Shown here: in pieces, positions 23,816-34,571 of the stretch
Layout of the letters: each line of letters begins with the position of its first letter
How positions within the stretch are numbered: the first letter of the stretch is position 1
NCBI GenBank assembly: GCA_014529385.2
Contig: CM043958.1
Coordinates: forward strand, 79,605,025-79,665,024
Length of the DNA stretch: 60,000 bases
Direction: 5' to 3'
Source: Adiantum capillus-veneris
Taxonomy: Eukaryota; Streptophyta; Polypodiopsida; Polypodiales; Pteridaceae
Made by a program: the position numbers and the translations under genes
Notes under the pieces: model-generated
What the model was told of the DNA's origin: nothing
The model's database searches: none
What the model saw: only the letters and a program-made list of their open reading frames with translations

Positions 23816-24057
23816 AGCGTGTAGAGAGAGAAATAGAAATTGCGTAGAGAGAGAAAGAGGAAAACAAGGCGTAGAGAGAGAAAGAGGAATTGCGTAGAGA
23901 GAGAAAGAGTAATTGCGTAGAGAGAGAAAGAGAAAAATGTTGCATAGAGAGAGAAAGAGGGCAGAGTGTAGAGAGAGAGAGAGGTAGAGAGTTTGTGAGC
24001 GTAGAGAGAGAAAGAGGGGTTTTAACAAAAAAAAATTGCAAGCGTAGATAGAGAAAG
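23816..24057 (+). repeat. Minisatellite of about nine units, TTGCGTAGAGAGAGAAAGAGG type
   Basis: Units of about 23-35 bp starting GCGTAGAGAGAGAAAGAG recur from 23816 to 24057, with small spacers such as AAAACAAG, TAATT and AAAAATGT. The array lies in the 5' zone of LINE D. Confidence 0.85.
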
Positions 24058-24493
24058 CCCCTCTCCCCTCGCCCCTCGCCCCTCTCCTGACTGCCCGCCC
24101 TTGCCCCTCGCCCCTCGCCCCTCCCCAGACTGCCCGCCCTCGCCCCTCGCCCTCGAACCTCCCCTCGCCCCCTGACTGCTCGCCCTCGTCCTTTCCAAAA
24201 GTGCTCGTCCAAGCTGCTAGTCCAACAAAATATTTTCGCCTTTTCCAAAGGTGCTCGCTCAATGGGTGCTCACCGCTCGCCATCAGGTAGAGTTGCTCGC
24301 CTTCAGGTAGACACGAACAACAGTCACCAAGGTGAAGTTGCGGCAGGTTGACACGAACAGAGCACACACGTAGCAGGGAAATTGCAAAAGGGCACAAATG
24401 TATGCTTGATGCGGGAGATAATGTATGCGTAATGTGGATGCATATGTGCACTTAGTGGCTTAGTGGCTATCGTTTTTCGGGCGACAATTAAGC

Positions 24494-25387
24494 ATGAGGA
24501 AGCTGAATGATAAAGCTGCCCCCCTAGAGGATGCCATCCAAAAGTGCAAAGAGGAAATGACAGAGACCATTACCAAGATGAACCGAAATCTATTGGGCAC
24601 AATAAAAATGCTCGAAGGACGCGTTTTAATTCAAAAAATCAAGATAAATGCACTGGAAGATCGGGTGACGACTCAAGATGAAGAGATTGCATCACTCAAG
24701 AAGGATCTTGCCGAAGCACGACCAAGAAACACACTGGAAGAGGGCGAATTGCAACCCTTAGTAATCAAAGAAATCAACACGATCAAGGAGCAAGTACGGG
24801 CCATCAAAGAGGGAGAAGAGCAACACAAAGAGATGACGACTTCTTGGGTAGGTGTTCTTACAAAAACTCAACAAAAGGCAGATGAGGCCGAGAAATGGAT
24901 CGAGGTTGCCAAGAAAGGAAAAGGCAAGGAGATAACGCCCACGTCCACACCCACTATCATTAATCTGACACTAGAGGAGGAGCAAAGAAGACGTGTGTGC
25001 GCTTTACATGTGAGGATTTGCGGTCTTAAAGACAAAGACAATGTGGACGAGGAGGTAAAAGAACTCATGGCCTTGATGGGGCTTCATGATCAGACGCACA
25101 CAAGAGCCTGGAGAGTGGGCAACATAAAGAAAAATGGAAGCAATGGGGAAACCTCAAAAGAAAGGGCACTCATCCTCCGTTTTCCCTCCATGGAAGCGAA
25201 GAAGTCCTTCTTGAAGAAAAGGACAACTCTTAAAGAGATGGGCATCTTTCTCGGGGATGATCTTACCCTCTTGCAGATCGCTCATATGCAGGAGGTAATC
25301 TCGGAGATTAGAGCGGCAAGGGGAAAAGGCAAGATTGCCTTTTACCGAGATGGAAGAGTAGTAATACTAGAGCGACGCTCCACATGA
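24494..25387 (+). CDS. LINE D ORF1 protein, coiled coil plus RRM-like domain (297 aa)
   Basis: An intact frame from ATG to TGA. Residues about 1-125 are a charged heptad-rich coiled coil (MTETITKMNRNLLGTIKMLE, DRVTTQDEEIASLKKDLAEA). Residues about 160-245 carry a short lysine-rich linker and a beta-strand pattern HVRICGLKDKDNVDEEVKEL...RALILRF, like the RNA-recognition fold of L1-type ORF1 proteins. The C-terminal 50 residues (FLKKRTTLKEMGIFLGDDL...IAFYRDGRVVIL) resemble an ORF1 C-terminal domain. Expected role: trimerise and bind LINE RNA. Thirty bases separate its stop from the first ATG of ORF2. Homologous copies in A and E show the same order. Whether it is expressed is unknown. Confidence 0.82.
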   Translation: MRKLNDKAAPLEDAIQKCKEEMTETITKMNRNLLGTIKMLEGRVLIQKIKINALEDRVTTQDEEIASLKKDLAEARPRNTLEEGELQPLVIKEINTIKEQVRAIKEGEEQHKEMTTSWVGVLTKTQQKADEAEKWIEVAKKGKGKEITPTSTPTIINLTLEEEQRRRVCALHVRICGLKDKDNVDEEVKELMALMGLHDQTHTRAWRVGNIKKNGSNGETSKERALILRFPSMEAKKSFLKKRTTLKEMGIFLGDDLTLLQIAHMQEVISEIRAARGKGKIAFYRDGRVVILERRST

Positions 25388-25417
25388 CGGTGCGAGAATT
25401 ATGGGACCACACTCAAA

Positions 25418-28400
25418 ATGACTTCTTGGAATTGTAATGGATCTATGCGTCTTGATGTGGGTGCTTTTGAGGATAGTTTTACTAGAAGAGACATCATCTT
25501 CTACTTTGAGACACATCAGGCCCCTGGGCAATCCCTGCCTCACATCAGTGGATACAATGGGAGACAGCTTACAGACAGGAAACAAGATCAGAGCAGAGAG
25601 GACGGGGCTCAAGGGGAGTGGCAGTGTTATTTAGAGAGGATCTGCAGCCAATGATACATATAGCCCGCAGGGATGAGCAGGTTAGGTACATGTGGGTGAG
25701 ATTGAAAGCAGAGACAGGCAGATATCTTTACATTGCTATTTGCTACTTTCCCTCGAGTACGTCAGTCTACGCATCACCCAGAGGACAATCCCCCTTTTCT
25801 ATTTTCGATGATGACACATGGGAGTTCTCTAGAGATGGGGACATTATCATTCTAGGGGACTTCAATGCTAGGACTGCCCATCACCAGACAGTGTCCTATG
25901 ATACTTCAGAGGAGATGATGAGGGAGCTAGATATTGTTGAGACAGGCTTGTCCAGACTATCATAGGATGTGGAATATACTGAGTATGGACGACGCTTGAT
26001 AGATATGGGCATTGCACATGGACTGGCCATCTTGAATGGCCTACAGAGGTTTCCCATTTCTGCGGGAGGTTTCACATGCTTCCCACACAGACATGAAGCC
26101 AGCACAGTGGATTATGTCATGGCACAGCTGAATCTCATCTCTAGTATCCAGGATCTCACAGTTGGGCCGAGACCGGTTGGGTTGGCAGTGGATCATGCTC
26201 TTGTGTCGATGACCATCTCCTTCCAGTTCAGTGTAGCACACAGGCCACGGGTAGCAGTCCCTACTCGCTACATCTTCACGCTGGAGACAGACTCTGTATA
26301 CATGGACGGGATCTACAGACGATTATGCACTGAGGAACCAGGGCGACCACTGGAGGAGCTTACTACTATACTGACACAGACATTACATGATGTAGGAGCA
26401 GAGGCATACCCACATACCCAGCCTGAGCAAAGACGCCGTTCAGGGAGCATGCCTCAGAACAACTGGTATGATGAGGAGTGTCGCTAGCAGACTAGAGGTA
26501 GACTTCAAAGGGAGGTACTTTTGGGAGACATCACTCACAGACAGTCAAAGATTGACTTCCGACGCTTAGTGCGGCGAAAGAAGAGGACATTTTTGGCTCG
26601 ACTAGAGTAGGATCTGTACCAATTATTCTTGAGTGAGGAGTCGCGTGAGGCGTGGTGGATCTTTCATGAGCCCCCCCCCCTTTCCGTTACCTCTACAGAG
26701 AGCTAGGGTCAGTACGCATCATCTTTGTACACAATACCTGGACAGTCGCCCCTTCCCGACCCCCCCGATCCATGCCCACACACATGTGCTTTTTTCACTG
26801 CACTAAGATGGTGAATAAAGCCATTGACAGGATGAGGACTCGGAGAGCATATGTTCATGATGGCCTAGTGGCTGAGAATTTCATACACGCCAAAGATCTA
26901 CTAGCAGAGCTTCTAGCACTTATGTTTAACCGTGCCATGTGTGAGGGCTTGCCTAATACTTGGAGCCTATCTACGATTGCACCTATCTTCAAGTCAGGAG
27001 ACCCTATGGAGCCTGGGAATTATCGCACTATCATGATTGGACACACACTGGCACGGTTGTATGCATCCATTCTTGAGCAGCAGTTGAGTAGATGGGCAGA
27101 GAGGGAAGGAATACGTGTAGATGGGTAGGCAGGGTTCAGGAGAGGCTTCTCTACTCTTGACCATATCTTGAATCTCCGGGCCATCATCGAGGAGGGCAGA
27201 TATCATGGGAGACAGATCTATTGGAGCTTTGTGGACTTCCGCAAAGCCTTTGACACAGTTCCCAGAGCTAGATTGATGCACAGACTACAGGAGATGGGAG
27301 TACCCCACAGAGCTCATTTGGGGGATCATGGCATTGTACAAATCAGTAGTTGGGCATGTACGCACCCCTGAGGGACTATCTACACCGGTTCACTCCACTA
27401 TTGGGGTGAAGCAGGGTTGCCCGCTCTCTCCTACTCTAGTCGATATGTATGTAGATGAGGGTTTCTGACTACATTGAGAGCGATGGTGATGGAGGTGCAC
27501 AGCTGGCAGGGACATGGATCCCACTTTTGTTATATGCTGATGATATTGTGTTGATCTCCAAATCTCCAGAGGGGATGAAACATCACTTGGATGCTTTGCA
27601 TAGGTTTGCCCATGAAAGTAGTTTGTCTGTCAACCTTGGTAAAACCAAGGTTATGGTGTTTAATACCACCCCACAGTGGATCAAGAGATCATCACCTACA
27701 TTCACATATGGCTAGGAGACTGTGGAGTACACAGATGCTTACACTTACCTTGGAGTGGTTTTTAGCGGACCGACATTCTCACTCAAGAGAGCAGTAGAGA
27801 CCAAATTGACTAGAGCCCGTGCATCGTTGGGTAGATTGGAGAGGATGTGTTGATAGGTTCAGTTTCAGGAGTCTAGGACGAAGCTCTGGCTCTTTGACAC
27901 CTTGGTGGCTTCTGCATTGCTCTATGGAGCTGAGATATGGGGACCTTCATTGGATCATCACGGGGGGTCGGATCACACTGATGGATGGGGGAGCATGGAG
28001 AAACCTCTGATCTCTATGATCTTGCGGCTCATTATAGCCAAGGCATCAATACCACATGCCATTATCCGAGCAGAGCTAACGGCCCTCCCATTAGTGGTTG
28101 AGGCACTCACCAGACCAGTCTCCTTCATACACTGCATGTGGGAACTTTCCTAGAGATAGATATGCTCACATTGCACTTGAGTCCTCTCGACAATTAGCCA
28201 TGCAGGGAGATACATCATGTTGGTATGGGAAGATGACATCATGGTTTCAGGCGCATGGGTTTAGCATAGACAGGTTGCCACCCTTCCGGTACTCATTGGA
28301 TGCACCATCTCTCACTCTTACACAGTCCGAGATCACCAGACTCATCCGTCAAGACCTGACCCAGCTAAACACCAGGAGGACATGGATATAGCCGGCGCAG

Positions 28401-29086
28401 GAGCTGGGCACGAAGATGGCTTTCTACAGAAGCATCTTTCCAGCTTACAGGGGATGGTTTTGTGACGAGACCCAGATACATGGACACCCACTTGTCTCAT
28501 GGGATAAGATGTGCTATTGGCCAGTTACGCACATCTTCTCACCAGCTGTGGATTGAGACTGGGAGATACAACGGAGTACCAGCAGAGGTCAGGACTTGCC
28601 CCTTGTGTGACATGGAGCCTGAGACAGAGTTGCACTACACATGCCGCTGCCCCATCTACTACGAGATACGAGGCAGCTTCCATTTCCTGTTCAGAGAGGG
28701 TTTTGGACCACTCTCCAGAGTCATGGGATATGAGGATTAGAGATGCTTGGGTTTGTTCTTTCTCGAGCTGCGCAGACAGAGAGATAGCCTGATGAGTGGA
28801 GAGCTAGCTAGTCTCAGAGACAGATCACAGATTTCTTTAGAGCAGACACTAGAGAGCCCCGCAAAAGCTACTACCACAACAGAGCTCACTTTCGTCTCAC
28901 ACCAAAGGCACACTGATCGATCGAGCGAGTGAGCTGGGGAAATCCAAGCGCCCACGAGTGCGGAGGACTACACAACATCGACGGAGGCTTCATCAGAAGA
29001 TTCAGAGCACTCTGACGCCCGGTCAGACTACTGACCATGGAGGAGATTGATGAGATCGGCCAGCGCCCAATGCTAGATCTCCTGTG
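25418..29086 (+). pseudogene. LINE D ORF2: endonuclease-RT-zinc knuckle, multiple breaks
   Basis: Endonuclease: SWNCNGSMRLD (25424), FETHQAP (25505), LGDFNART (25854), STVDYVMAQ (26104), VDHALVS (26190). RT: NYRTIMIGHTLARLYA (27018), FVDFRKAFDTVP (27229), GVKQGCPLSPT (27410), LLYADDIVLIS (27530). Knuckle: CPLCDMEPETELHYTC (28600). Tail: MEEIDEIGQRPMLDLL. Breaks include shifts near 25.63, 27.30 and 27.44 kb and stops at 25965, 26487, 27128, 27715 and 28740. Endonuclease Glu and RT Asp-Asp are retained in the remnants, so decay postdates insertion. Confidence 0.9.
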
Positions 29087-29218
29087 ATTTAACTATCCTG
29101 ACAAGCTGCCCCTTTTACTTAGTTCACATCGACCAGTCTAGGATCCCATAGTATTTTTTGTTATGTTGTTAGTTTGTTACTCTGACTTTGTGTCAGATCC
29201 ACCACATTGTAACTTTCT

Positions 29219-29283
29219 GGTCTCATAGGTCACTTTGGCCTTTTGAAGACGTTAATATAACATTTCATTTCATTTCATTTCTC
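29219..29283 (+). promoter_or_regulatory. LINE 3'-end two-helix element and (ATTTC)n tail
   Basis: GTCT (29220-29223) can pair with AGAC (29247-29250), enclosing AGGTCA (29227-29232) paired with TGGCCT (29236-29241). The pentamer tail ATTTC x3 follows. The same end is found in A, B, C, E and F, and a diverged version in G (38421-38451). It is the likely RNA site recognised by the LINE reverse transcriptase; that function is inferred from other LINEs. Confidence 0.6.
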
Positions 29284-29290
29284 TCTCAAC

Positions 29291-29618
29291 AAGTCGATGG
29301 CCGAATTTCAGGTGGACTTGTCTATACCTGGATGGCTACACATAGGGGTGTTTATAGATGGACGACTCTCTCATGCGAGAGAACATCCCAAAGAGGCTCT
29401 ATTTGCGTACTATAAAAGGAGGCCTCTTCTGCACACAAAAACAATGGTGAAATAGAGTGAAGCAAGAATAAGTGAGCAAGGCACCGAGAGAAATAGGCGG
29501 GAGGTCCATTAAGGATTCCTAATCTCTTTGTAATTTACTCCAAGTTTGAAGTACAAAGCCATTGAGTGGCTGCTTTCCCTGTGGATGTAGCCCACACTTG
29601 GGTGAACCATGTATATCA
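29291..29618 (+). mobile_element. LTR-like segment
   Basis: It contains TATAAAAGGAGGCCTC (29411), followed by a region ending GGTGAACCATGTATATCATG. A TATA box with a leader and a closing segment of this kind is typical of plant Copia LTR U3-R-U5. No internal domain, primer site or partner LTR is present, so it may be a solo or truncated LTR. Confidence 0.45.
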
Positions 29619-29897
<279 letters not shown>

Positions 29898-30065
29898 GGA
29901 GAAGTATACACCTAAATCAATTTACATCAAGATTAAAATTTTTATAACCGAAGATAATCCAAAACATCTTTGCCAAAGGTACAATTCCTACCCAGTGTAT
30001 ATCAACTTCGCCAACTACAATACATGGCAAAAATTTGTCACAAAATTGTACAATCTTGGGCTTCA

Positions 30066-33000
30066 CTCTAAGTTTGGATATGTGCATTCATGGCTAAGAG
30101 CATGGTAGATATGTACTTTGCTTAGCACGGGTTGCTGTATGAACATGTTTTCATTTTGGCTCAATCCAAGAATTCTCAAGAAAATGAAGTACAAGTGCTT
30201 GTAAGCCAAATAAGATTTTTTCTTGGCCTCCCTATTGGTGAAATCAGGGCATGTGCAATAGGGCTCATCCTTGATGTGCACCTCATACACTCCCACATGT
30301 CCATCTACTGCGTGATGCTCAACCTTGAAGATTTCATGTGCTTTGTCTACAATGCATTTCTCTTCGATGACTTAGCGTTATACAAAGAGTGAGACCAATT
30401 TTCTTAGCTGCCTCCTTTGAAATGGAAGTCCAAAATTTGACTCTTATGCCATTTCTTAGTAGTGAACCACTGCTACTTGATTTTGTTGAAGCGGAAGAGG
30501 AATCACCTCCACCCCTGGGAGGAGTTTGCATTGTTGTTGCACTCTGTCGCTCTCTTCCAACTGTCTCCACTGGAAATCTTCCTTCAAGTAGTACCTCAAC
30601 TTCTTCATCTATGAGATTTCTTCCTAGATCAACCGGCCAAGTTGTTGGAGGAGGACCTGGCCTTGGTTCGATATTATGATCCACCACATAGCAATGAATA
30701 ACATGTCTAGAACAGAATATAAACCATTGTCTGAGTAGTCCATTTGGATGTTATCTATACCCTTCAAAGGATGGTGCAGGAGTCCCTTTACTACATGCCA
30801 CAATATTTTGTCCACATCTTTTTTCACTACCAGGGGTGCCATTACATGTCACATGACTACGGAGAGGGGTTCTTCTGATTTCCAACATAGCTTCATTGAC
30901 CTTTCGTTCCAAAACACAAAACTTCATCTTCTCTTTGGAATTCTCACTCCCATCTACTACCCCTGAATCTTTCATGAAAATGATCTTTCTTGGCCTTCCG
31001 TGTGTTGTGCGGTCTCGTGTTTTTGCATTGTACTCTGGCCTATGTGTCGATTCATCCTCAACATCAATCACAATCGATGGCCCTTGCTTTTGACAAACGG
31101 TTTCTTTGTCTCCTTCAAGCGGGGTGCGAGCCTAAAATATGAGTGTTTCAGATTTAGCCTCATTTACTACTCTTATCACTTATGCTGGACTAGAGGAAAC
31201 TCTTTCCTTAAGCCTCTCTAGTGAAGTACCCTTTCCAATATGTTTACCTTGAGAGTAAGAAACTGCCTTTGTTCTTTGTAGTATTCCATTTTCCATATGT
31301 GAAGTACATGCATCATACAATGAGATTTTTCTTTTGAACCCTTCGCCTGCAAGCCAGCTACCATGCTAGCTCTTGGCCAAGTTGGTTCTTGGAGTGTTTG
31401 CTCCATCAACATTTCTCTCTATTGCTCGCATGATGCTCTCCAAATGTGAAATACACACCTCCCACCAACTCAACCAAGAGTCCATTGCAAGGATGATTTT
31501 ATCCATGCAATTTCCATTTTTCCACCATTATCAAAGTAGATGAAACTCCACTACAACTGCCTCTTTAAAGGGACTAGACACCACTTTTTGTACATCTCTT
31601 TCTGATTTTGTTGAGATGAAGAAACAATGTACTTTGTGGTGTGTGCCACCATGCTTTGTTTCCAATGAAAAATGCAAGATCGCTCTCGATGTTGTAGAAC
31701 ATTGTCTTTGCCACCATTGAACATTGTGCAAACTACATTCCAGTTGGCTTGAGATTCATCCACCACGATGAATCCATGGAAATCCGCTCTCTCACATCCA
31801 TGACCCTCCATAACTTCATTTATGCACTGCCAAAAAAAAATTTGTGCTTTCATGTCTTCTTCTTTCATCTCACAAGTTGGACTAGTGAGGAGATTCTGCA
31901 TGCTGCAACATAAGACAACCATATTAGTAAACAGGTTGCTGGTTGTTTCTTAAGATATGCCAAACTTTTGAAATATATTCTTAAGACAACAAACCTTGGA
32001 TCGTAAATGTGGCATGCCATGGTCACCCAATCTACCACTTGGCAAGTGTGATCAAACTACACCGAAGCATGTCTAAGATCTCTAGGTCCAGTTCGTTGCA
32101 TTCAATTAACAAAATCCAATCCAAATGCAGGACCAATTGTAGACATCTTGAACACAAAGCACCACTCCCCTTACGCTCATTGCTCGGGGAACCTGCTTTT
32201 GTGAAAAAATTCATATGTGCAATCTCTTTTTAGCCGGCAGCAAGGAGTCCACACCGAAGCTCTCCTTTATTGGCCCATTTCTAGTTGCAGCCACGAACCT
32301 TAGAAACCTATATTTTAGAGTTAAATTACTTTGAAATATTATGTCCAAACAAGAGAAAAATGTAAGAATCCTCACCAATTGTCCTCCACCAAGGGACCCA
32401 TTGCCTCAACAACATTTAGAAATTCTTGCTCACCAAGTACATGGCTAGAGCCCCCCTCTTGCATCAAAGTTGATATCACAATTTTCTTTGCCACACACAT
32501 CTGTACGTGTCTTGCGTCTGCATGTCTATCCACATTGAGAACTCGTGTAACCATTTCTTTGGTTTTATCGGTGAGCCCTTTTGACGACCCATCCCTCATG
32601 TCATGTTGGTGAGATCATTGATGTACCGTTAATCTGCTCATGCTCTCATCCCTTCGCATGCCATAATATATGAAGCAATCACATGTACGCAAACAAATGG
32701 GCGGTTGACCGTAATAGTGGCAAGTAAGTTTGCCACCAAGTCCCTCGCAAAACTCGCCCATGCAAGGTAATTTTAGCATGGCTGCCATTGAGATGCGTTG
32801 TGTTTGACCTCCCAAAATTAACCAATTTGGGATAACTTTCATTGAGACATTTTAGAGCACCTGTGCACTAACTTTTGCGACACACTCTAGGAAATGCAAT
32901 CTTTGAGGTTTGCGGTTTGGTCCAATGGTGTGGATCATACTAATGTTCCATAGAATCCATTGGATGAACTTTTCCTAAGGTCGGTGGAAACTCAAAAACC

Positions 33001-33499
33001 ATGTTACCATTGTACACCTTTTGTATTTTTGACACTTGTTTGATTTCCACTATTTTTGAAAGAAGCTTTATCAAAGTGTTGGGCTTCGTCATTGCATTAG
33101 AAAATGACAAAATACTATTTGTACTCCTTACCTCGATAGAGTTTTGCAATGCTTGCTCTCCAAAGAGATGTTCCTTTCTTGGACTAGTAGGTCTATGTAG
33201 GGAACATCCATCAATGGAGCAGCCATGCCAGTAGAATTTGAGAATGTGTCATCTTCAACTAGAACCATGAACTTTGTAGAAAGGAATTCGTCCACAACAT
33301 AAAACTCCTATGCCAAGTGATTGCTTGTTCTCTCCATTGGCACTGTCAACTCTTCACTCCCAACCATGACATTTGCATGCAAAGCAGAAATTTTTTGTGA
33401 CGCAACAAGCTCTTGTAGATATTTAACCCCAAAGATAATCTTCCCATTGGTAAAGGGAAAAGCCCTTTTGAAAGAAGGGAAGACTATAGTGCATGACAT
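30066..33499 (-). pseudogene. MULE-type transposase with SWIM finger, decayed
   Basis: Minus-strand pieces read in order. 33499-33308 is MSCTIVFPSFKRAF..., running into a single stop and then EFYVVDEFLSTKFM. 32842-32372 includes PPICLRTC and GMRRDESMSRLTVHQ. 31922-31551 includes GFIVVDESQANWNVV and RSCIFHW, fitting the second acidic residue and the C-x2-H signature of MULE DDE transposases. 30350-30066 has VYEVHIKDEPYCTCPDF...YKHLYF, a SWIM zinc finger (CxC...CxH) whose third Cys is Tyr. The gap near 30.4-31.1 kb codes a Ser-rich, Pro-rich tail in another frame. Several stops and shifts make it inactive. No terminal inverted repeat was recognised. The MULE call rests on these motifs; a domesticated FAR1-like protein is the alternative. 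Confidence 0.6.
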
Positions 33500-33689
33500 G
33501 ATAGTAGAGTAGAAAAGATAAGCATGAGATTGAAAAGATGAGACTAAAAGTGTTCAGTTGTGTTTAGAGGATTTAAGAGCATTTTATATTGATCTTAGTA
33601 GTTATTAGTAATATTTAATAATTTTTGAAATCCATATTGATTTTTTAAAAAAATTCCATTGCCCTCTCCTCTCCTATAGCTATCTGAAT

Positions 33690-34442
33690 ATGGTTTTGTG
33701 ATTCGCCCGAGCTACATGGATACCCACCTGTCTCATGGTTTGAGATGTGCTATTGGTCAGATTCGTACATCCTCACACCAGCTGGAAATTGAATTTGGTA
33801 GATTTAGAGGATCCCACCTGAGATCAGAATTTGCAAGTTATGCGGAATGGGGCCGGAGACAGAATTACACTACATATGCCATTGCACCGTATACTATGAG
33901 ATACGTGGGCGTTTCCATTGCCTATTCAAAGAAGGCTTTGGACCTCTAAATAGAGTCATGCAATACCAAGATCAAAGGTGCTTAGGCCTGTACCTAATGG
34001 AACTACATTGGCACATGGATAATTCAATGAGAAGACAAAGAGCACTACAGCCTCAGAGGCAGATCACAGATTTCTTCGGATCCAGAGAAGCAAAAATGGA
34101 AGGAGAAGCAAGAGGCCAGCAGCGAGCACAAAGGAGTACCCACATTCATACCAAAGGCACCCTCATTGACAGGGCGATTGAGCTTATGAAATCGAGATGA
34201 CCACGACCGAGATGCAGAAGCACACTTCACCGGAGGAGACTACAACAAAGGATTAGAAGCATTCTAGCCAGACACCCAGAATGCTCCTAAGAAGTTTATC
34301 TAATACTTTGTATTTAGTTTTTTGCATTTATTTTTACACTTTCACACTTTTCAGACATTGTAACAGATTCACCTTTTTTGTATCAGTTTGGTCTCATAGG
34401 TCACTCTGGCCTTTTGAAGACCTTAATATAACATTTCATTTC

Positions 34443-34476
<34 letters not shown>
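33690..34476 (+). mobile_element. LINE F, 5'-truncated 3' fragment
   Basis: It begins within the ORF2 C-terminal part (SYMDTHLSHGLRCAIGQIRTS) and continues through METRH-like sequence, EEGFGPLNRVMQYQDQRC and a shortened 3' UTR to GGTCTCATAGGTCACTC, ATTTC x2 and (CT)n at 34447-34476. It is more diverged than B-D and lacks the MEEIDEI end. The CT tail runs directly into LINE G. Confidence 0.88.
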
Positions 34477-34477
<1 letters not shown>

Positions 34478-34571
34478 GAAATTTTCAGAGTTATGGAAGG
34501 CGTTTCTATAGCAGCATTTCCGAAGTGAACAGGTTCAACAAAATTGATTCTCATCTCCTATTTTACATACG

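Larger units (their letters stand above)
24058..29290 (+). mobile_element. LINE D, near full length, ORF1 intact, ORF2 broken
   Basis: It comprises a C-rich 5' segment (24058-24185), 5' UTR to 24493, ORF1 24494-25387, ORF2 25418-29086 with stops and shifts, a 3' UTR, the conserved GGTCTCATAGGTCA end (29219-29232), the tail (ATTTC)3 and a short CT run. It is the reference copy here because ORF1 is complete and all ORF2 domains can be followed. The 5' UTR piece TATGCTTGATG...TAATGTATGCGTAATGTGG recurs in diverged form at 38895-38940. Confidence 0.9.

Noticed and set aside
23460-24451. Long frames rich in Ser-Leu, Arg-Glu or Pro repeats on both strands (also at 16552-17091, 17620-17904, 29609-29947, 46329-46938, 58636-59034)
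   Set aside because: They are translations of CT/GA/CA microsatellites and C-rich low-complexity DNA, open in several frames at once, with no domain.
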